64,000 nucleotides of DNA from JAPXRI01 sp033813635 (GCA_033813635.1 JAPXRI010000003.1:1-64000), one strand, 5' to 3'; numbered from the stretch's first letter, positions 1-8,550 are shown. Program-made: numbers and translations. Notes: a model not told the origin generated them from the letters alone.

Positions 1-1
1 G

Positions 2-106
2 CAGCTAGCTGCCCACCAAAATCGTTCCAACAATCTCCCGATGCGTCCTCTTCACTGGCGCTCTCCCAATGAAGCTATCGCTTCCTTCACTGTCCAATAT
101 GTTTGA
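2..106 (+). pseudogene. possible transposase C-terminal remnant at the window edge
   Basis: A reading frame open from the window edge gives 34 residues ending in a TGA at 104-106. It contains NNLPMRPLHWRSPNEAI, which resembles the C-terminal pattern of IS30-type transposases (an LNNRPRK..LGWKTPNE-like block). The surrounding 300 bases are clearly AT-richer than the rest of the window, which fits foreign or decayed DNA. Only the edge is visible, no terminal inverted repeat was identified, and the match is from memory of the family pattern, so this is a weak call. It could equally be non-coding. Confidence 0.2.
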
Positions 107-203
107 CAATCCTACAGCATCATTAATGAAGCTTCTCCCGTATTCCGGCAATTCCCTACACCGGCTATTTTTTTAAATGTTTTACCGGTTGTTTTATACA
201 GTA

Positions 204-232
204 TTGACAGGTTCTTTTTATTTATTTATAAT
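204..232 (+). promoter_or_regulatory. strong sigma-A promoter
   Basis: A perfect -35 (TTGACA, 204-209) is separated by 17 bases from a perfect -10 (TATAAT, 227-232). Transcription would start near 239, about 75 bases before the small gene at 313. This is one of the best consensus promoters in the window, and it serves a gene of unknown function. Confidence 0.8.
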
Positions 233-312
233 CGACGTTTTTATATAATATTCATATAATAAATTTATGGGTATTTAAACATGTTCGTTATCGGAAGGGG
301 GTTCATACCGAT

Positions 313-516
313 TTGGCAATAAAGTCTTTCAACGAAATGATACCGACGATGAAGGCGTTTCGTTTAGAAGGCAAAGCGCATTACTATAACCCCGAGCGGC
401 CTCTCAAAAATGGTATAACCGTTGAAGAGGTCAGTGAGTTTTTTTACGGGATAATCAGAGCTGCCGCGGAATACGCCGCACGCATAAACACACATCACAG
501 CGGAAACCCGTATTAA
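313..516 (+). CDS. small protein of unknown function (67 aa)
   Basis: A 67-residue protein with a TTG start at 313, chosen because a GGAAGGGGG ribosome site lies about 10 bases upstream and no better start follows. No signal peptide, membrane segment or known motif is visible. It is mixed-charge, with aromatic residues (HYYNPERP, EFFYGII) and a hydrophilic C-terminus. It has its own consensus promoter at 204-232 and a terminator just after the stop, so it appears to be an independent, well-expressed monocistronic unit. I do not recognise the family. The promoter, ribosome site and terminator arrangement argue that it is real. Confidence 0.55.
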   Translation: MAIKSFNEMIPTMKAFRLEGKAHYYNPERPLKNGITVEEVSEFFYGIIRAAAEYAARINTHHSGNPY

Positions 517-538
517 TCCTACGCGGAGATAAAATATT

Positions 539-567
539 GGGGATATCGCTTTTAGCGTATCCCCTTT
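539..567. terminator. terminator between convergent genes
   Basis: An inverted repeat GGGGATA...TATCCCC, continued inward by CGCT/AGCG with a TTT loop, lies between the stop of the small gene and the stop of cinA. It is followed by CTTTCC on the plus strand. The T run is modest, but the convergent position fits a shared terminator. Confidence 0.6.
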
Positions 568-579
568 CCTGTTGCATTT

Positions 580-1830
580 TTACGATTTGATTTTATCCGC
601 CGCATCGAGGACCAGCTTCAGCGCGTTGCTCGCCGCGAGCGTCCGGATATACGCCCGGTCGCGGTTTCTGCCGCCGAATCTGAACTCGCGGACGACGGCC
701 GTACCCCTGACGGCGACGCCGATGTAACAGAGCCCCACGGGCTTTTCGTCGCTCCCGCCGTCCGGCCCGGCAATCCCGGTGATGCCCACGGCGATGTCGG
801 TCCCGAAAAGCTTCTGCGCGCCGAGGGCCATATAGACCGCCGTCGGCCGGCTGACCGCTCCGTACTCATCCAGCACCTTTTCGGGCACGCCGAGCAGCGC
901 CTCCTTGGCCTCGTTAGCGTACGTGACCACCGAACCCGGGAACACCTTTGAGCTCCCGGGGATGTCGGTGAGCCTTTTGGCCAGCAGCCCACCCGTGCAG
1001 GACTCCGCGCACGAAACGGTCAGGCCTTTTTCCGCGAGCTTTCGGACGACGCTCTGCTCCAGGGAATCCACGTCCACGCCGTAGACCACGTCGCCGAGAA
1101 TCCCTCGGATTTTCTCCACCGCCGGGGCAATCAGCTTTTCCGCCTCCTCCGCTTTTTCGGCCTTCGCCGTGACGCGGAGCAGCACCTCGCCGTCCTTTGC
1201 GTAGGGCGCGACCGTTGGATTTATCGATGAGACCATCATCTCCCGGAGCCTGTCCTCCACCGCGGACTCGCCCATGCCGAAAATCCGGATGCCGTGGGAG
1301 CGGATGATGCCCTCCTGCCTGGCGGCGAGGTACGGGCAGAGCCGCTCCCGCATCATCGGAACGCACTCCCTCGGCGGTCCGGGCAGCATCGCGACCATGC
1401 AGCCGTCTGCCTCGACCACGCAGCCCGGCGCGGTACCCCAGTCGTTTTCAAGCACGTGGCAGCCCTCGGGTAAAAGCGCTTGTTTTTTGTTGTTCTCGGT
1501 CATCGGCCGGCCGATTCCGTTAAAAAAGGCCTTGATCCGGTCAAGACTCGGGGCGTGCATCACGAGTTTCTTCCCGAAGGTCTCGCAGATTACCTCTTTG
1601 GTTAGGTCGTCGTAGGTCGGCCCGAGCCCGCCGGTAGTGATGATCAGGTCGGAACGGCTTTTCGCGAGCTTCAGCGTCTCCGCCAGCCGCTTCGGGTTGT
1701 CCCCGACGACGGTGTGGTAAAAGACGTTGATCCCGAGCTCGGACAGGCATTCGGATATCGCCTGCGCGTCCGTGTTCGCGATTTCGCCGAGCAGAAGCTC
1801 GGTCCCTACGGCTATCAGTTCAGCGTTCAT
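580..1830 (-). CDS. cinA: CinA: nicotinamide-nucleotide amidohydrolase / ADP-ribose pyrophosphatase family
   Basis: Full-length CinA (416 aa). The N-terminal MoaB/MoCF-like domain shows GGLGPTYDD at about residues 67-75 and the block MLPGPPREC. The C-terminal PncC-type deamidase domain, from about residue 260, shows AESCTGG near 275 and GITGIAGPDGG. In the family, PncC recycles nicotinamide mononucleotide to nicotinate mononucleotide, and the N-terminal domain has pyrophosphatase activity; in some bacteria the gene belongs to the competence or recA regulon. It lies 3 bases after thiI, with its ribosome site (GGGAAG) inside the end of thiI, so it is the third gene of the desulfurase-thiI-cinA operon. 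Confidence 0.95.
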   Translation of the reverse strand: MNAELIAVGTELLLGEIANTDAQAISECLSELGINVFYHTVVGDNPKRLAETLKLAKSRSDLIITTGGLGPTYDDLTKEVICETFGKKLVMHAPSLDRIKAFFNGIGRPMTENNKKQALLPEGCHVLENDWGTAPGCVVEADGCMVAMLPGPPRECVPMMRERLCPYLAARQEGIIRSHGIRIFGMGESAVEDRLREMMVSSINPTVAPYAKDGEVLLRVTAKAEKAEEAEKLIAPAVEKIRGILGDVVYGVDVDSLEQSVVRKLAEKGLTVSCAESCTGGLLAKRLTDIPGSSKVFPGSVVTYANEAKEALLGVPEKVLDEYGAVSRPTAVYMALGAQKLFGTDIAVGITGIAGPDGGSDEKPVGLCYIGVAVRGTAVVREFRFGGRNRDRAYIRTLAASNALKLVLDAADKIKS

Positions 1831-1833
1831 ATT

Positions 1834-3054
1834 TTATCTTCCCTCGTTATATGCTTCTCCGTTTTTGGCGTAGCCGGTCATGACGAACTCCGCGTTTTCT
1901 ATCGCCTCCGACACAAGCGCCCCCACGTCGAGCCTCTCCTCGGCCCGCTCAAGCTGCTCGAGCTTCGGCTTGGTTTTCGGGTGCCTTGGGGTGAACACCG
2001 TGCAGCAGTCCTCGAACGGCCTGATGGAGATGTCGAACGTACCGGTGCTCCGCGCGATCCGGATAATCTCCTCCTTGTCCATGCCGATGCACGGACGGAA
2101 AACCGGTCTGTCGCAGACCGCGTTCGTCACGGCGATCGCGTCCATCGTCTGAGAGGCGACCTGGCCGAGGCTCTCGCCGGTGATCAGCGCGCCGCACTCC
2201 TCTTTGTCCGCGATGCCGCAGGCGATACGCATCATAAACCGTCTCAGGATCAGCGTGAAGAGCTCGTTTGGGCATTTGTTCCGGATCTGCTCCATGATTT
2301 TCGCCGCCGGGACGATGTACAGCGGGATTTTCCCGCAGCGAAGGCTCATAGCGTCGGCAAGGTCCAGCACCTTTTGCCTGGCGCGCAGGGAGGTGTAAGG
2401 CGGGCTTTCGAAGTGCACAGCCGCGAGCTTAACCCCGCGCTTTGCCATCATATGCCCCGCTACCGGGCTGTCAATCCCCCCCGAGAGTAACAGAAGCCCG
2501 TTTCCGCCGGTGCCAACCGGCAGTCCACCCGCGCCGGGAAACTGCCCGGCGTGGATGTAGGCCGCCCTATCCCGGATCTCCACGTTGACGGTGACCTCCG
2601 GATTTTTCAGGTTTACCTTGAGCCCGGGAAACTTCTGAAGCACCGCGTAGCCAACCTCGCCCTCGATCTCCGGCGACGTCATCGGGAAGGCTTTGTCGGA
2701 ACGCTTCGCCTCCGCGCGAAAAGAGGCGGCCTTTTCGAGCGCGCTCGCGCAGTACTCCGGCGCGAGCCGCATGATTGTGTCCAGGTCCTTTTCGCACTCT
2801 GCCGCCCGGCAGAAATAGACGACCCCGTAAATCGACGACATCGCGTCGAGCGCGCTCTCGAACTGCTCCCCGCTGACGCCGTCCCCCGGGCGGATATAGA
2901 TCGTCGACTGGATCGCGTAGACCTCGAATTTTCCGATCCGCGAAAGCCGGTATTTTACATTCGCCGCGAGCCTCTGCTCGAAAACCCGCCGGTTCTGCCC
3001 CTTAAGCACGGACTCGCCGAGCTTAAGTAAAATGATTTCCTTTTGTCCCCTCAT
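1834..3054 (-). CDS. thiI: ThiI: tRNA 4-thiouridine synthase, rhodanese-less form
   Basis: 406 aa with the ThiI layout: an N-terminal ferredoxin-like region and THUMP domain (about 1-170), then an adenylating PP-loop (LSGGIDSPV near 190) and the conserved PFEDCCTVF block near the C-terminus. It activates U8 of tRNA for sulfur insertion. In some bacteria ThiI also supplies sulfur to the thiamine thiazole. It ends without the rhodanese domain found in the 482-residue E. coli enzyme. In Bacillus such short ThiI proteins take sulfur from a dedicated desulfurase encoded next door, and here a desulfurase gene ends 2 bases upstream. ATG at 3054 follows the GGGGGAG formed by that gene's last codons. 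Confidence 0.95.
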   Translation of the reverse strand: MRGQKEIILLKLGESVLKGQNRRVFEQRLAANVKYRLSRIGKFEVYAIQSTIYIRPGDGVSGEQFESALDAMSSIYGVVYFCRAAECEKDLDTIMRLAPEYCASALEKAASFRAEAKRSDKAFPMTSPEIEGEVGYAVLQKFPGLKVNLKNPEVTVNVEIRDRAAYIHAGQFPGAGGLPVGTGGNGLLLLSGGIDSPVAGHMMAKRGVKLAAVHFESPPYTSLRARQKVLDLADAMSLRCGKIPLYIVPAAKIMEQIRNKCPNELFTLILRRFMMRIACGIADKEECGALITGESLGQVASQTMDAIAVTNAVCDRPVFRPCIGMDKEEIIRIARSTGTFDISIRPFEDCCTVFTPRHPKTKPKLEQLERAEERLDVGALVSEAIENAEFVMTGYAKNGEAYNEGR

Positions 3055-3056
3055 CT

Positions 3057-4199
3057 TTATCTTCTCCCCCTGGCCAGCGCGCGCGCCGCGTCTTTTATCC
3101 CGGCGACCAGCCTGTCGATCTCATCCTCCGTTGTGAAGCGGGAAACGCTGATGCGCAGCGCGCCCTCCAGCACGCTCTTCGGCAGCCCGATCTCCGTAAG
3201 CACATGGCTCGGCTTTCCCCTGCTGCAGGCCGAACCGGTCGAGACGTATATCCCCCGCTCCTCAAGGAAGTGGAGGACGGTCTCGCCCCGGTAGCCCTCC
3301 AGCGATATCATGAAAATATGGGGCACATCTCCGGAGGAGATGATTTTCACCTCCGGGCAGTCCGCAAGCCCGTCCAGAGCTCTGTCGCGGAGCCTCGCCG
3401 CGGCCGCGCAGCTCTCCGATGCCAGCGCCGCCTTCGCCGCGGCCGCCAGCGACATAATGCCCGGCACCGGCTCCGTCCCTGGCGCGAACCCAGATTCCTG
3501 TCCGCCGCCGAAGATCAGCGGCTCTATCTTCGTGCCTTTTTTGATATAGAGCGCGCCTATCCCCTTGAACGCGTGTATTTTATGCCCGCTTAAGGACATC
3601 ATATCGACGCAAAGCTCGCGCACGTTTGTCTTTATCTTTGTGTAGGCCTGCACCGCGTCGGTGTGGACCAGCGTTTTCGGGTTTTTCCGCTTGACCGCGG
3701 CCGCGATCTTCGCGACAGGCTGAAGGGCGCCGAGCTCGTTGTTGACAAGCATCACCGAGACGACGGTGGTGTCCTCCCTGACCGCCGCGGCCACGTCTTC
3801 CGCCGACACATGCCCGAACCGGTCCGGCCGGACGTAGGTCACCTCAAAGTCTTCCCGCTCCTCGAGGTGCCTTGCGGCGTTCAGAACCGCCGAGTGCTCT
3901 ATCGAGGAGACCACGACATGCCGGCCGAGCCGCGTGTTTCTCCTGGCGCCGCCGATCAGGGCGAGGTTGTCCCCGAAGGTGCCTCCGGGCGTGAAAATAA
4001 TCTCGTCCGGGGAGGCGCCGACGCTCGCCGCGATCTCTGAACGCGCGCGGGCCACAAGCCGCTCAGCCTCAAATCCGAAGCTGTGCAGCGAGGACGGGTT
4101 GCCGTAAACCTTTTCTGCCGCCTCCGCGGCCGCCGCGAGCGCCTCCGGGCACACCGCGGTCGTCGCGGCATTGTCAAGATATGCAAATTTATTATCCAT
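3057..4199 (-). CDS. cysteine desulfurase (NifS/IscS family), partner of ThiI
   Basis: A PLP-dependent class V aminotransferase fold of about 380 residues. It has YLDNAATT at the N-terminus, the PLP lysine in SLSGHKIHAFKG near residue 205, and the persulfide-forming cysteine in STGSACSRG near 324. It removes sulfur from cysteine as a persulfide. The frame runs open upstream to 4313, but ATG at 4199 is preferred: it gives the family's MDNKFAYLDNAATT start and has GGGGAAAG upstream. It is the first gene of the operon with thiI and cinA and is probably the sulfur donor for s4U (the NifZ role in Bacillus). A second desulfurase is at 39301. Confidence 0.9.
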   Translation of the reverse strand: MDNKFAYLDNAATTAVCPEALAAAAEAAEKVYGNPSSLHSFGFEAERLVARARSEIAASVGASPDEIIFTPGGTFGDNLALIGGARRNTRLGRHVVVSSIEHSAVLNAARHLEEREDFEVTYVRPDRFGHVSAEDVAAAVREDTTVVSVMLVNNELGALQPVAKIAAAVKRKNPKTLVHTDAVQAYTKIKTNVRELCVDMMSLSGHKIHAFKGIGALYIKKGTKIEPLIFGGGQESGFAPGTEPVPGIMSLAAAAKAALASESCAAAARLRDRALDGLADCPEVKIISSGDVPHIFMISLEGYRGETVLHFLEERGIYVSTGSACSRGKPSHVLTEIGLPKSVLEGALRISVSRFTTEDEIDRLVAGIKDAARALARGRR

Positions 4200-4261
4200 T
4201 CTGATCGTCTTTCCCCGGGTTCTTCCTTTTCGTTTTCTTATTGCGCAGGTCTGGCGCATAC

Positions 4262-4306
4262 ATTTGATATTATACCACACGAGCGGATTTCGTGGTATAA
4301 TATTGA
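4262..4306. promoter_or_regulatory. palindromic back-to-back extended -10 promoters
   Basis: A near-perfect inverted repeat (left arm ATATTATACCACACGA, right arm TCGTGGTATAATAT) places a TGGTATAAT extended -10 on each strand. The minus -10 is at 4269-4274, facing the desulfurase operon, and the plus -10 is at 4296-4301, facing rsmA. No good -35 lies 17 bases upstream of either, which fits extended -10 recognition. The same arrangement recurs at 18144-18176. Confidence 0.6.
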
Positions 4307-4355
4307 AAGGCAATTACGGGCATATTTGTCAAATTTTAACGGGGAGGCGGGCCGT

Positions 4356-5219
4356 TTGGAGCTCTGCAGCGCGGCGTATCTGAAGGAACTTATGGGAAGG
4401 CACGGCTTTTCGCTGTCGAAAAGCCTCGGCCAGAACTTTCTGATCGACCCCGCGGTTCCGGAAAAAATCGCCGAAAGCGCGGCGCTCGACGCCGAGACCT
4501 CCGTGCTCGAGGTCGGCCCCGGGGTAGGCTGCCTGACCCGGGCGCTCTCCGCCCGCGCCGCAGAGGTCTTCGCGGTGGAAATCGACAAGTCGCTCCAGCC
4601 GGTGCTGAACGAGACCCTCGCCGGCCTTGACAATACTAAGGTTATCTACGGAGACATTTTAAAGACCGACATCCGCGCCCTGGCGGCGGAGCGTTTTTCG
4701 TTTAGGAAAGCCGTCGCCGTATCGAATCTCCCGTATTACATCACCACCAAGACAATTACCGTGCTTTTGACATCTCGAGTTTTTTCCTCCGTTACCGTGA
4801 TGCTCCAGAAGGAGGCCGCAAAAAAGCTTACGGCTTCCCCCTCCGAGGAGGACTGGTGTCTGCTGAGCGTGATCGCGAACCACTTCTCGATCCCGCGGAA
4901 GCTGTTCTCCGTGCCGGCGGGCGCGTTCTACCCCGCGCCGAAGGTGGACTCCGTGGTCGTCCGGCTCGACAGCAAAGCGTCGGACCTGTCCGGCGGGGAA
5001 CAGGATATTTTTTTCTCCCTCGTCCGCGCGGTGTTTTCAAACAGAAGAAAAACCGTTTTGAACAACATCGCCTCAGCCTACCCGGAAATAGGCAAAAGCG
5101 GTGCGCAGCCGCTGCTTGAAAGGCTGGAAATCAGCCCCGACAGGCGCGGAGAGAGTCTCACTCTTCCCGAATTATATGGTATCTCCTCGGAATTAATGCA
5201 AATGCTACAAAGCAAATGA
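4356..5219 (+). CDS. rsmA: RsmA/KsgA: 16S rRNA dimethyladenosine transferase
   Basis: 287 aa, SAM-dependent. It dimethylates the two adjacent adenines in the 3' terminal helix of 16S rRNA (A1518/A1519 in E. coli numbering) during small-subunit maturation. Visible motifs are LGQNFLID near the start, the SAM loop EVGPGVGCLTRAL, and the catalytic NLPYY near residue 122. The frame extends far upstream, but a TTG at 4356 sits 8 bases after GGGGAGG and gives the usual family length, so it is taken as the start. It is transcribed divergently from the desulfurase operon through the palindromic promoter. Confidence 0.93.
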   Translation: MELCSAAYLKELMGRHGFSLSKSLGQNFLIDPAVPEKIAESAALDAETSVLEVGPGVGCLTRALSARAAEVFAVEIDKSLQPVLNETLAGLDNTKVIYGDILKTDIRALAAERFSFRKAVAVSNLPYYITTKTITVLLTSRVFSSVTVMLQKEAAKKLTASPSEEDWCLLSVIANHFSIPRKLFSVPAGAFYPAPKVDSVVVRLDSKASDLSGGEQDIFFSLVRAVFSNRRKTVLNNIASAYPEIGKSGAQPLLERLEISPDRRGESLTLPELYGISSELMQMLQSK

Positions 5220-5251
5220 AGTTTACGTAAGATTAATTTACAGATTTTAAC

Positions 5252-5280
5252 TTGCGCGGGATGACAAATAACTGTATAAT
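5252..5280 (+). promoter_or_regulatory. pckG promoter
   Basis: TTGCGC (5252-5257), a 17-base spacer and a perfect TATAAT (5275-5280). A second TATAAT-like block follows at about 5290-5295. Transcription would begin near 5287, about 50 bases before pckG. Confidence 0.65.
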
Positions 5281-5335
5281 AAGTAAATGTATAATGATAG
5301 CTAGTCGATTTTCTTATACATCGAAAGGAGAACTT

Positions 5336-7126
5336 ATGACAATGACCAAGAACAAGGCGCTGTTAAAGTGGATCGATGAAATGGCCGCGATGACAACGCC
5401 CGACAAAATCGTATGGATCGACGGGAGCGAGGAACAGGCCGAAGAGCTCAGAGCGCAGGCCTGCGCCACGGGTGAGATTGTAAAGCTTAATCAGGAAAAG
5501 CTGCCCGGCTGCTATTACCACCGCACGGCCCTGAACGACGTCGCGAGGGTTGAGCACCGCACTTTCATCTGCACTCCCACAAAGCTTGAAGCCGGTCCCA
5601 CAAACAACTGGATGGACCCCGCGGAAGCATATTCCATGGCGTCCGAGATTTTCCGCGGCAGCATGAAGGGCAGAACAATGTATGTTATCCCCTTCTCGAT
5701 GGGCGCAATCGGCTCGCCCTTCGCGAAGATAGGCATAGAGCTTACCGACTCGATATATGTAGTTCTCAACATGAGAATCATGACCCGCACCGGTAAAGCG
5801 GTTCTCGATATGCTCGGCGACTCCGAGGACTTCGTGCACGGCCTCCACGCGAAGTGCGATATAGACGAGGAGAAGAGATACATTCTCCAGTTCCCGCAGG
5901 ACAACACGATTTGGTCTTGCAACTCCGGCTACGGCGGCAACGTCCTGCTGGGCAAGAAGTGCTTCGCGCTCAGGATTGCGTCCTACCAGGGCTGGAAGCA
6001 GGGCTGGATGGCCGAGCATATGCTGATACTCGGCATTGAGTGCCCCGACGGAACCACCAAGTATGTCGCCGCGGCGTTCCCGTCCGCCTGCGGAAAAACC
6101 AACCTCGCAATGCTGATTCCGCCGAAAGAGTATCTTGACAAAGGCTATAAGGTATGGACGGTCGGCGACGATATCGCCTGGCTCCGCATCAACGAGGACG
6201 GCGGCCTGAGCGCCGTCAACCCCGAGGCCGGCTTCTTCGGCGTCGCTCCGGGAACAAACATGAAATCCAACCCGAACGCCCTTATTTCAACCCAGAAGGA
6301 CACGATATTCACAAACGTCGCATACGTCCCCGAAGACGGCACGGTGTGGTGGGAAGGCCTCGACAAGAATCCGCCGCACAACGCCATCGACTGGACCGGC
6401 AAGCCCTGGGATCCGAATTCCGGCGTAAAGGCCGCGCATCCGAACTCCCGCTTCACCGCTCCGGCGAGAAACTGCCCCTGCATCTCCCCGAAATGGGAAG
6501 ATCCTGCGGGTGTTCCGCTGTCCGCGATTATATTCGGCGGGCGCCGCGCGAAGACCGCTCCGCTTGTCTATCAGTCCCGCGACTGGCAGAACGGTGTATT
6601 CGTCGGCTCGATCATGGCTTCGGAGACGACGGCGGCCGCTTCCGGCGCTGTAGGCGTCGTCCGCAGAGACCCGATGGCCATGCTCCCGTTCTGCGGCTAC
6701 AACATGGCCTGGTATTGGAAGCACTGGCTCGACATGGGCAAGAAGCTCAAGAACCCGCCCAAGATCTTCAACGTCAACTGGTTCAGGCTCAATGAGAACG
6801 GCAAGTTCTTGTGGCCGGGCTTCGGCGATAACTTCCGCGTCCTTGAATGGATCATCAAGCGCTGCGAGAACAAGGTCGGCGCCCGTGAAACCGCGATCGG
6901 TTACCTGCCCTACGCCGAGGATATCAATATCGACGGCTTGGACTACACGATCGAAGAGGGCAAGAAGTTCGACTTTAACACCCTGAAGAGCATCCTCGAG
7001 GTCGAAAAGGATTACTGGCTTGAGGATACCAAGAGCATCAGCGAACTCTACGCCAAATTCGGCGACGAGCTTCCGAAGGAGCTCGCAGACGAGCTCGAAA
7101 AGCTCAAGAAAAATCTTTCAAAGTAA
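5336..7126 (+). CDS. pckG: phosphoenolpyruvate carboxykinase, GTP-type
   Basis: 596 aa, the usual size of the GTP-dependent family and longer than the ATP-dependent enzymes (about 530). The kinase loop FPSACGKTNLAML near residue 248 contains the hyper-reactive cysteine typical of the GTP class. Other family blocks are FGGRRAKTAPLVY and FNVNWFR. It interconverts oxaloacetate and PEP with GTP/GDP, either for gluconeogenesis or, in fermentative anaerobes, in the anaplerotic direction. ATG at 5336 follows AAAGGAG, and an upstream in-frame start at 5252 overlaps the promoter and is rejected. Monocistronic: own promoter and strong terminator. Confidence 0.95.
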   Translation: MTMTKNKALLKWIDEMAAMTTPDKIVWIDGSEEQAEELRAQACATGEIVKLNQEKLPGCYYHRTALNDVARVEHRTFICTPTKLEAGPTNNWMDPAEAYSMASEIFRGSMKGRTMYVIPFSMGAIGSPFAKIGIELTDSIYVVLNMRIMTRTGKAVLDMLGDSEDFVHGLHAKCDIDEEKRYILQFPQDNTIWSCNSGYGGNVLLGKKCFALRIASYQGWKQGWMAEHMLILGIECPDGTTKYVAAAFPSACGKTNLAMLIPPKEYLDKGYKVWTVGDDIAWLRINEDGGLSAVNPEAGFFGVAPGTNMKSNPNALISTQKDTIFTNVAYVPEDGTVWWEGLDKNPPHNAIDWTGKPWDPNSGVKAAHPNSRFTAPARNCPCISPKWEDPAGVPLSAIIFGGRRAKTAPLVYQSRDWQNGVFVGSIMASETTAAASGAVGVVRRDPMAMLPFCGYNMAWYWKHWLDMGKKLKNPPKIFNVNWFRLNENGKFLWPGFGDNFRVLEWIIKRCENKVGARETAIGYLPYAEDINIDGLDYTIEEGKKFDFNTLKSILEVEKDYWLEDTKSISELYAKFGDELPKELADELEKLKKNLSK

Positions 7127-7139
7127 CAAACCAAAAATC

Positions 7140-7176
7140 AGCCGCGGCAAAACGAGACGTTTTGCCGCGGCTTTTT
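7140..7176 (+). terminator. pckG terminator
   Basis: A perfect 15-base-pair stem (7140-7154 with 7158-7172, loop AGA) rich in GC at its base, followed directly by a T run. It is the strongest rho-independent terminator in the window. Confidence 0.95.
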
Positions 7177-7238
7177 GCATCTTATACTGATAAGTTTTCG
7201 CCGGAAAGCCTTGCGCCTACCGGCGCGAAAAACGGGCA

Positions 7239-8474
7239 TTATCCGTTCTTTCCCCGGTAAGCGTAGATTTTCGCAAGGTTTAATATCATTTCGACGCATC
7301 TGTCCATCTCCTGGACGACCGCGTACTCGAACCTTGAGTGGTGGTTATGGCTGCCCGTGCCGAGGTTCGGACAGGGCAGCCCCATGAACGAGAGCTTCGA
7401 GCCGTCCGTCCCGCCCCGCACAGGCAGGCTGACCGGCTCCCCGCCGGCCTGCCTTACCGCCTCGTAAGCGGAATCGATCAGGTGTCTGTGGGGGAGAATT
7501 TTTTCCGCCATATTCCTGTAGGTATCGGTGATTACCGCCTCCACCGTGCCGGCCCCGTATCTGTCGTTTAGATATGCTGCGGTTTTCAGGATCACATCCT
7601 TTTTGACTTCGAGCTTGCTTGAGTCGTGGTCCCTCAGGATATACCTCATCTCCGCGCTCTCCACGTCGCCGTTGATATCGGTCAGGTGGTAAAAGCCCTC
7701 GTATCCCGAGGTGTACTCCGGTTTCTCTGCCTCCGGCAGCATCGTGTCGAACGCCGTGGCGATCCGGAGCGCGTTTTTCATCTTGTTTTTCGCGGTGCCC
7801 GGGTGGATGTTTTTCCCCGTTATTATGATTCTGGCGGCCGCGGCGTTGAACGTCTCGTACTCGACCTCGCCGAACGCGCCGCCGTCCAGGGTGAAGGCCC
7901 CGTCGGCACCAAAGCCCGCTACGTCGAATTTATCCGCCCCGCGGCAGATCTCCTCGTCGGGCGTGAACGCGATGCGGATTTCCCCGTGGGGAATGCCGCC
8001 CTTCAGCAGAATCTCCGCCGCGGTCATGATTTCGGCAATCCCGGCCTTGTCGTCCGCGCCCAGAAGCGTCGTCCCGTCGGTGACGACGAGATCGCAGCCC
8101 GGATATCTTTTCAGCGTCTCAAACTCGGACGGGCTCATCATAATGCCTTTTTCCCGGTTCAGCACGATATCGCCGCCGTCGTAATTTTTCACGAGGCGGC
8201 ACTGGATATGTTCCGACGGCGCATCGGCCGTGACGTCCATATGCGCGATAAAGCCTAGCACGAAGCCGCCCTCCGCGCCTGGGCTCGCCGGAATCGTCCC
8301 GTAGACATAGCCGTTGTCATCGATGCGCGCGTCTGTAATTCCGAGCCCCCGCATTTCCTCCGCGAGCACTTTGCCGAATAAAGTCTGGGCCGGCGTGCTC
8401 GGGCAGCCCGGGTTATCCTCGTTTGAGGCGGTCGCAAACGACGTATAGCCGATAAGTCTCTCATACGCCTTCAT
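7239..8474 (-). CDS. pepT: peptidase T (tripeptide aminopeptidase)
   Basis: 411 aa, a two-zinc M20 aminopeptidase that removes the N-terminal residue of tripeptides in the cytoplasm. Metal-site blocks are visible in order: GFIAHMDVTADAP, LLGADDKAGIAEIM, TPDEEICRGAD and GTGSHNHHSRFEYA. The lid-domain histidine region is also present. ATG at 8474 is the family start (KAYERLIGYTSFAT). The ribosome site is weak: GAAGGG lies about 17 bases upstream. It stands alone on the minus strand, convergent with pckG. Confidence 0.93.
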   Translation of the reverse strand: MKAYERLIGYTSFATASNEDNPGCPSTPAQTLFGKVLAEEMRGLGITDARIDDNGYVYGTIPASPGAEGGFVLGFIAHMDVTADAPSEHIQCRLVKNYDGGDIVLNREKGIMMSPSEFETLKRYPGCDLVVTDGTTLLGADDKAGIAEIMTAAEILLKGGIPHGEIRIAFTPDEEICRGADKFDVAGFGADGAFTLDGGAFGEVEYETFNAAAARIIITGKNIHPGTAKNKMKNALRIATAFDTMLPEAEKPEYTSGYEGFYHLTDINGDVESAEMRYILRDHDSSKLEVKKDVILKTAAYLNDRYGAGTVEAVITDTYRNMAEKILPHRHLIDSAYEAVRQAGGEPVSLPVRGGTDGSKLSFMGLPCPNLGTGSHNHHSRFEYAVVQEMDRCVEMILNLAKIYAYRGKNG

Positions 8475-8550
8475 ATATGATTTTGATCATTCCCTTCTGC
8501 CGGACATTACACGGCTTTACGCGTGCGCAATGCTTTAAGTCTGAATACTA

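Noticed and set aside
1714..2490. 258-codon plus frame across the cinA-thiI junction
   Set aside because: It is antisense to two certain genes, has no ribosome site, and its composition is that of a codon shadow.
4083..4355. 90-codon upstream extension of rsmA
   Set aside because: It runs back through the divergent promoter and into the desulfurase coding region. TTG at 4356 has the ribosome site and gives the family length.
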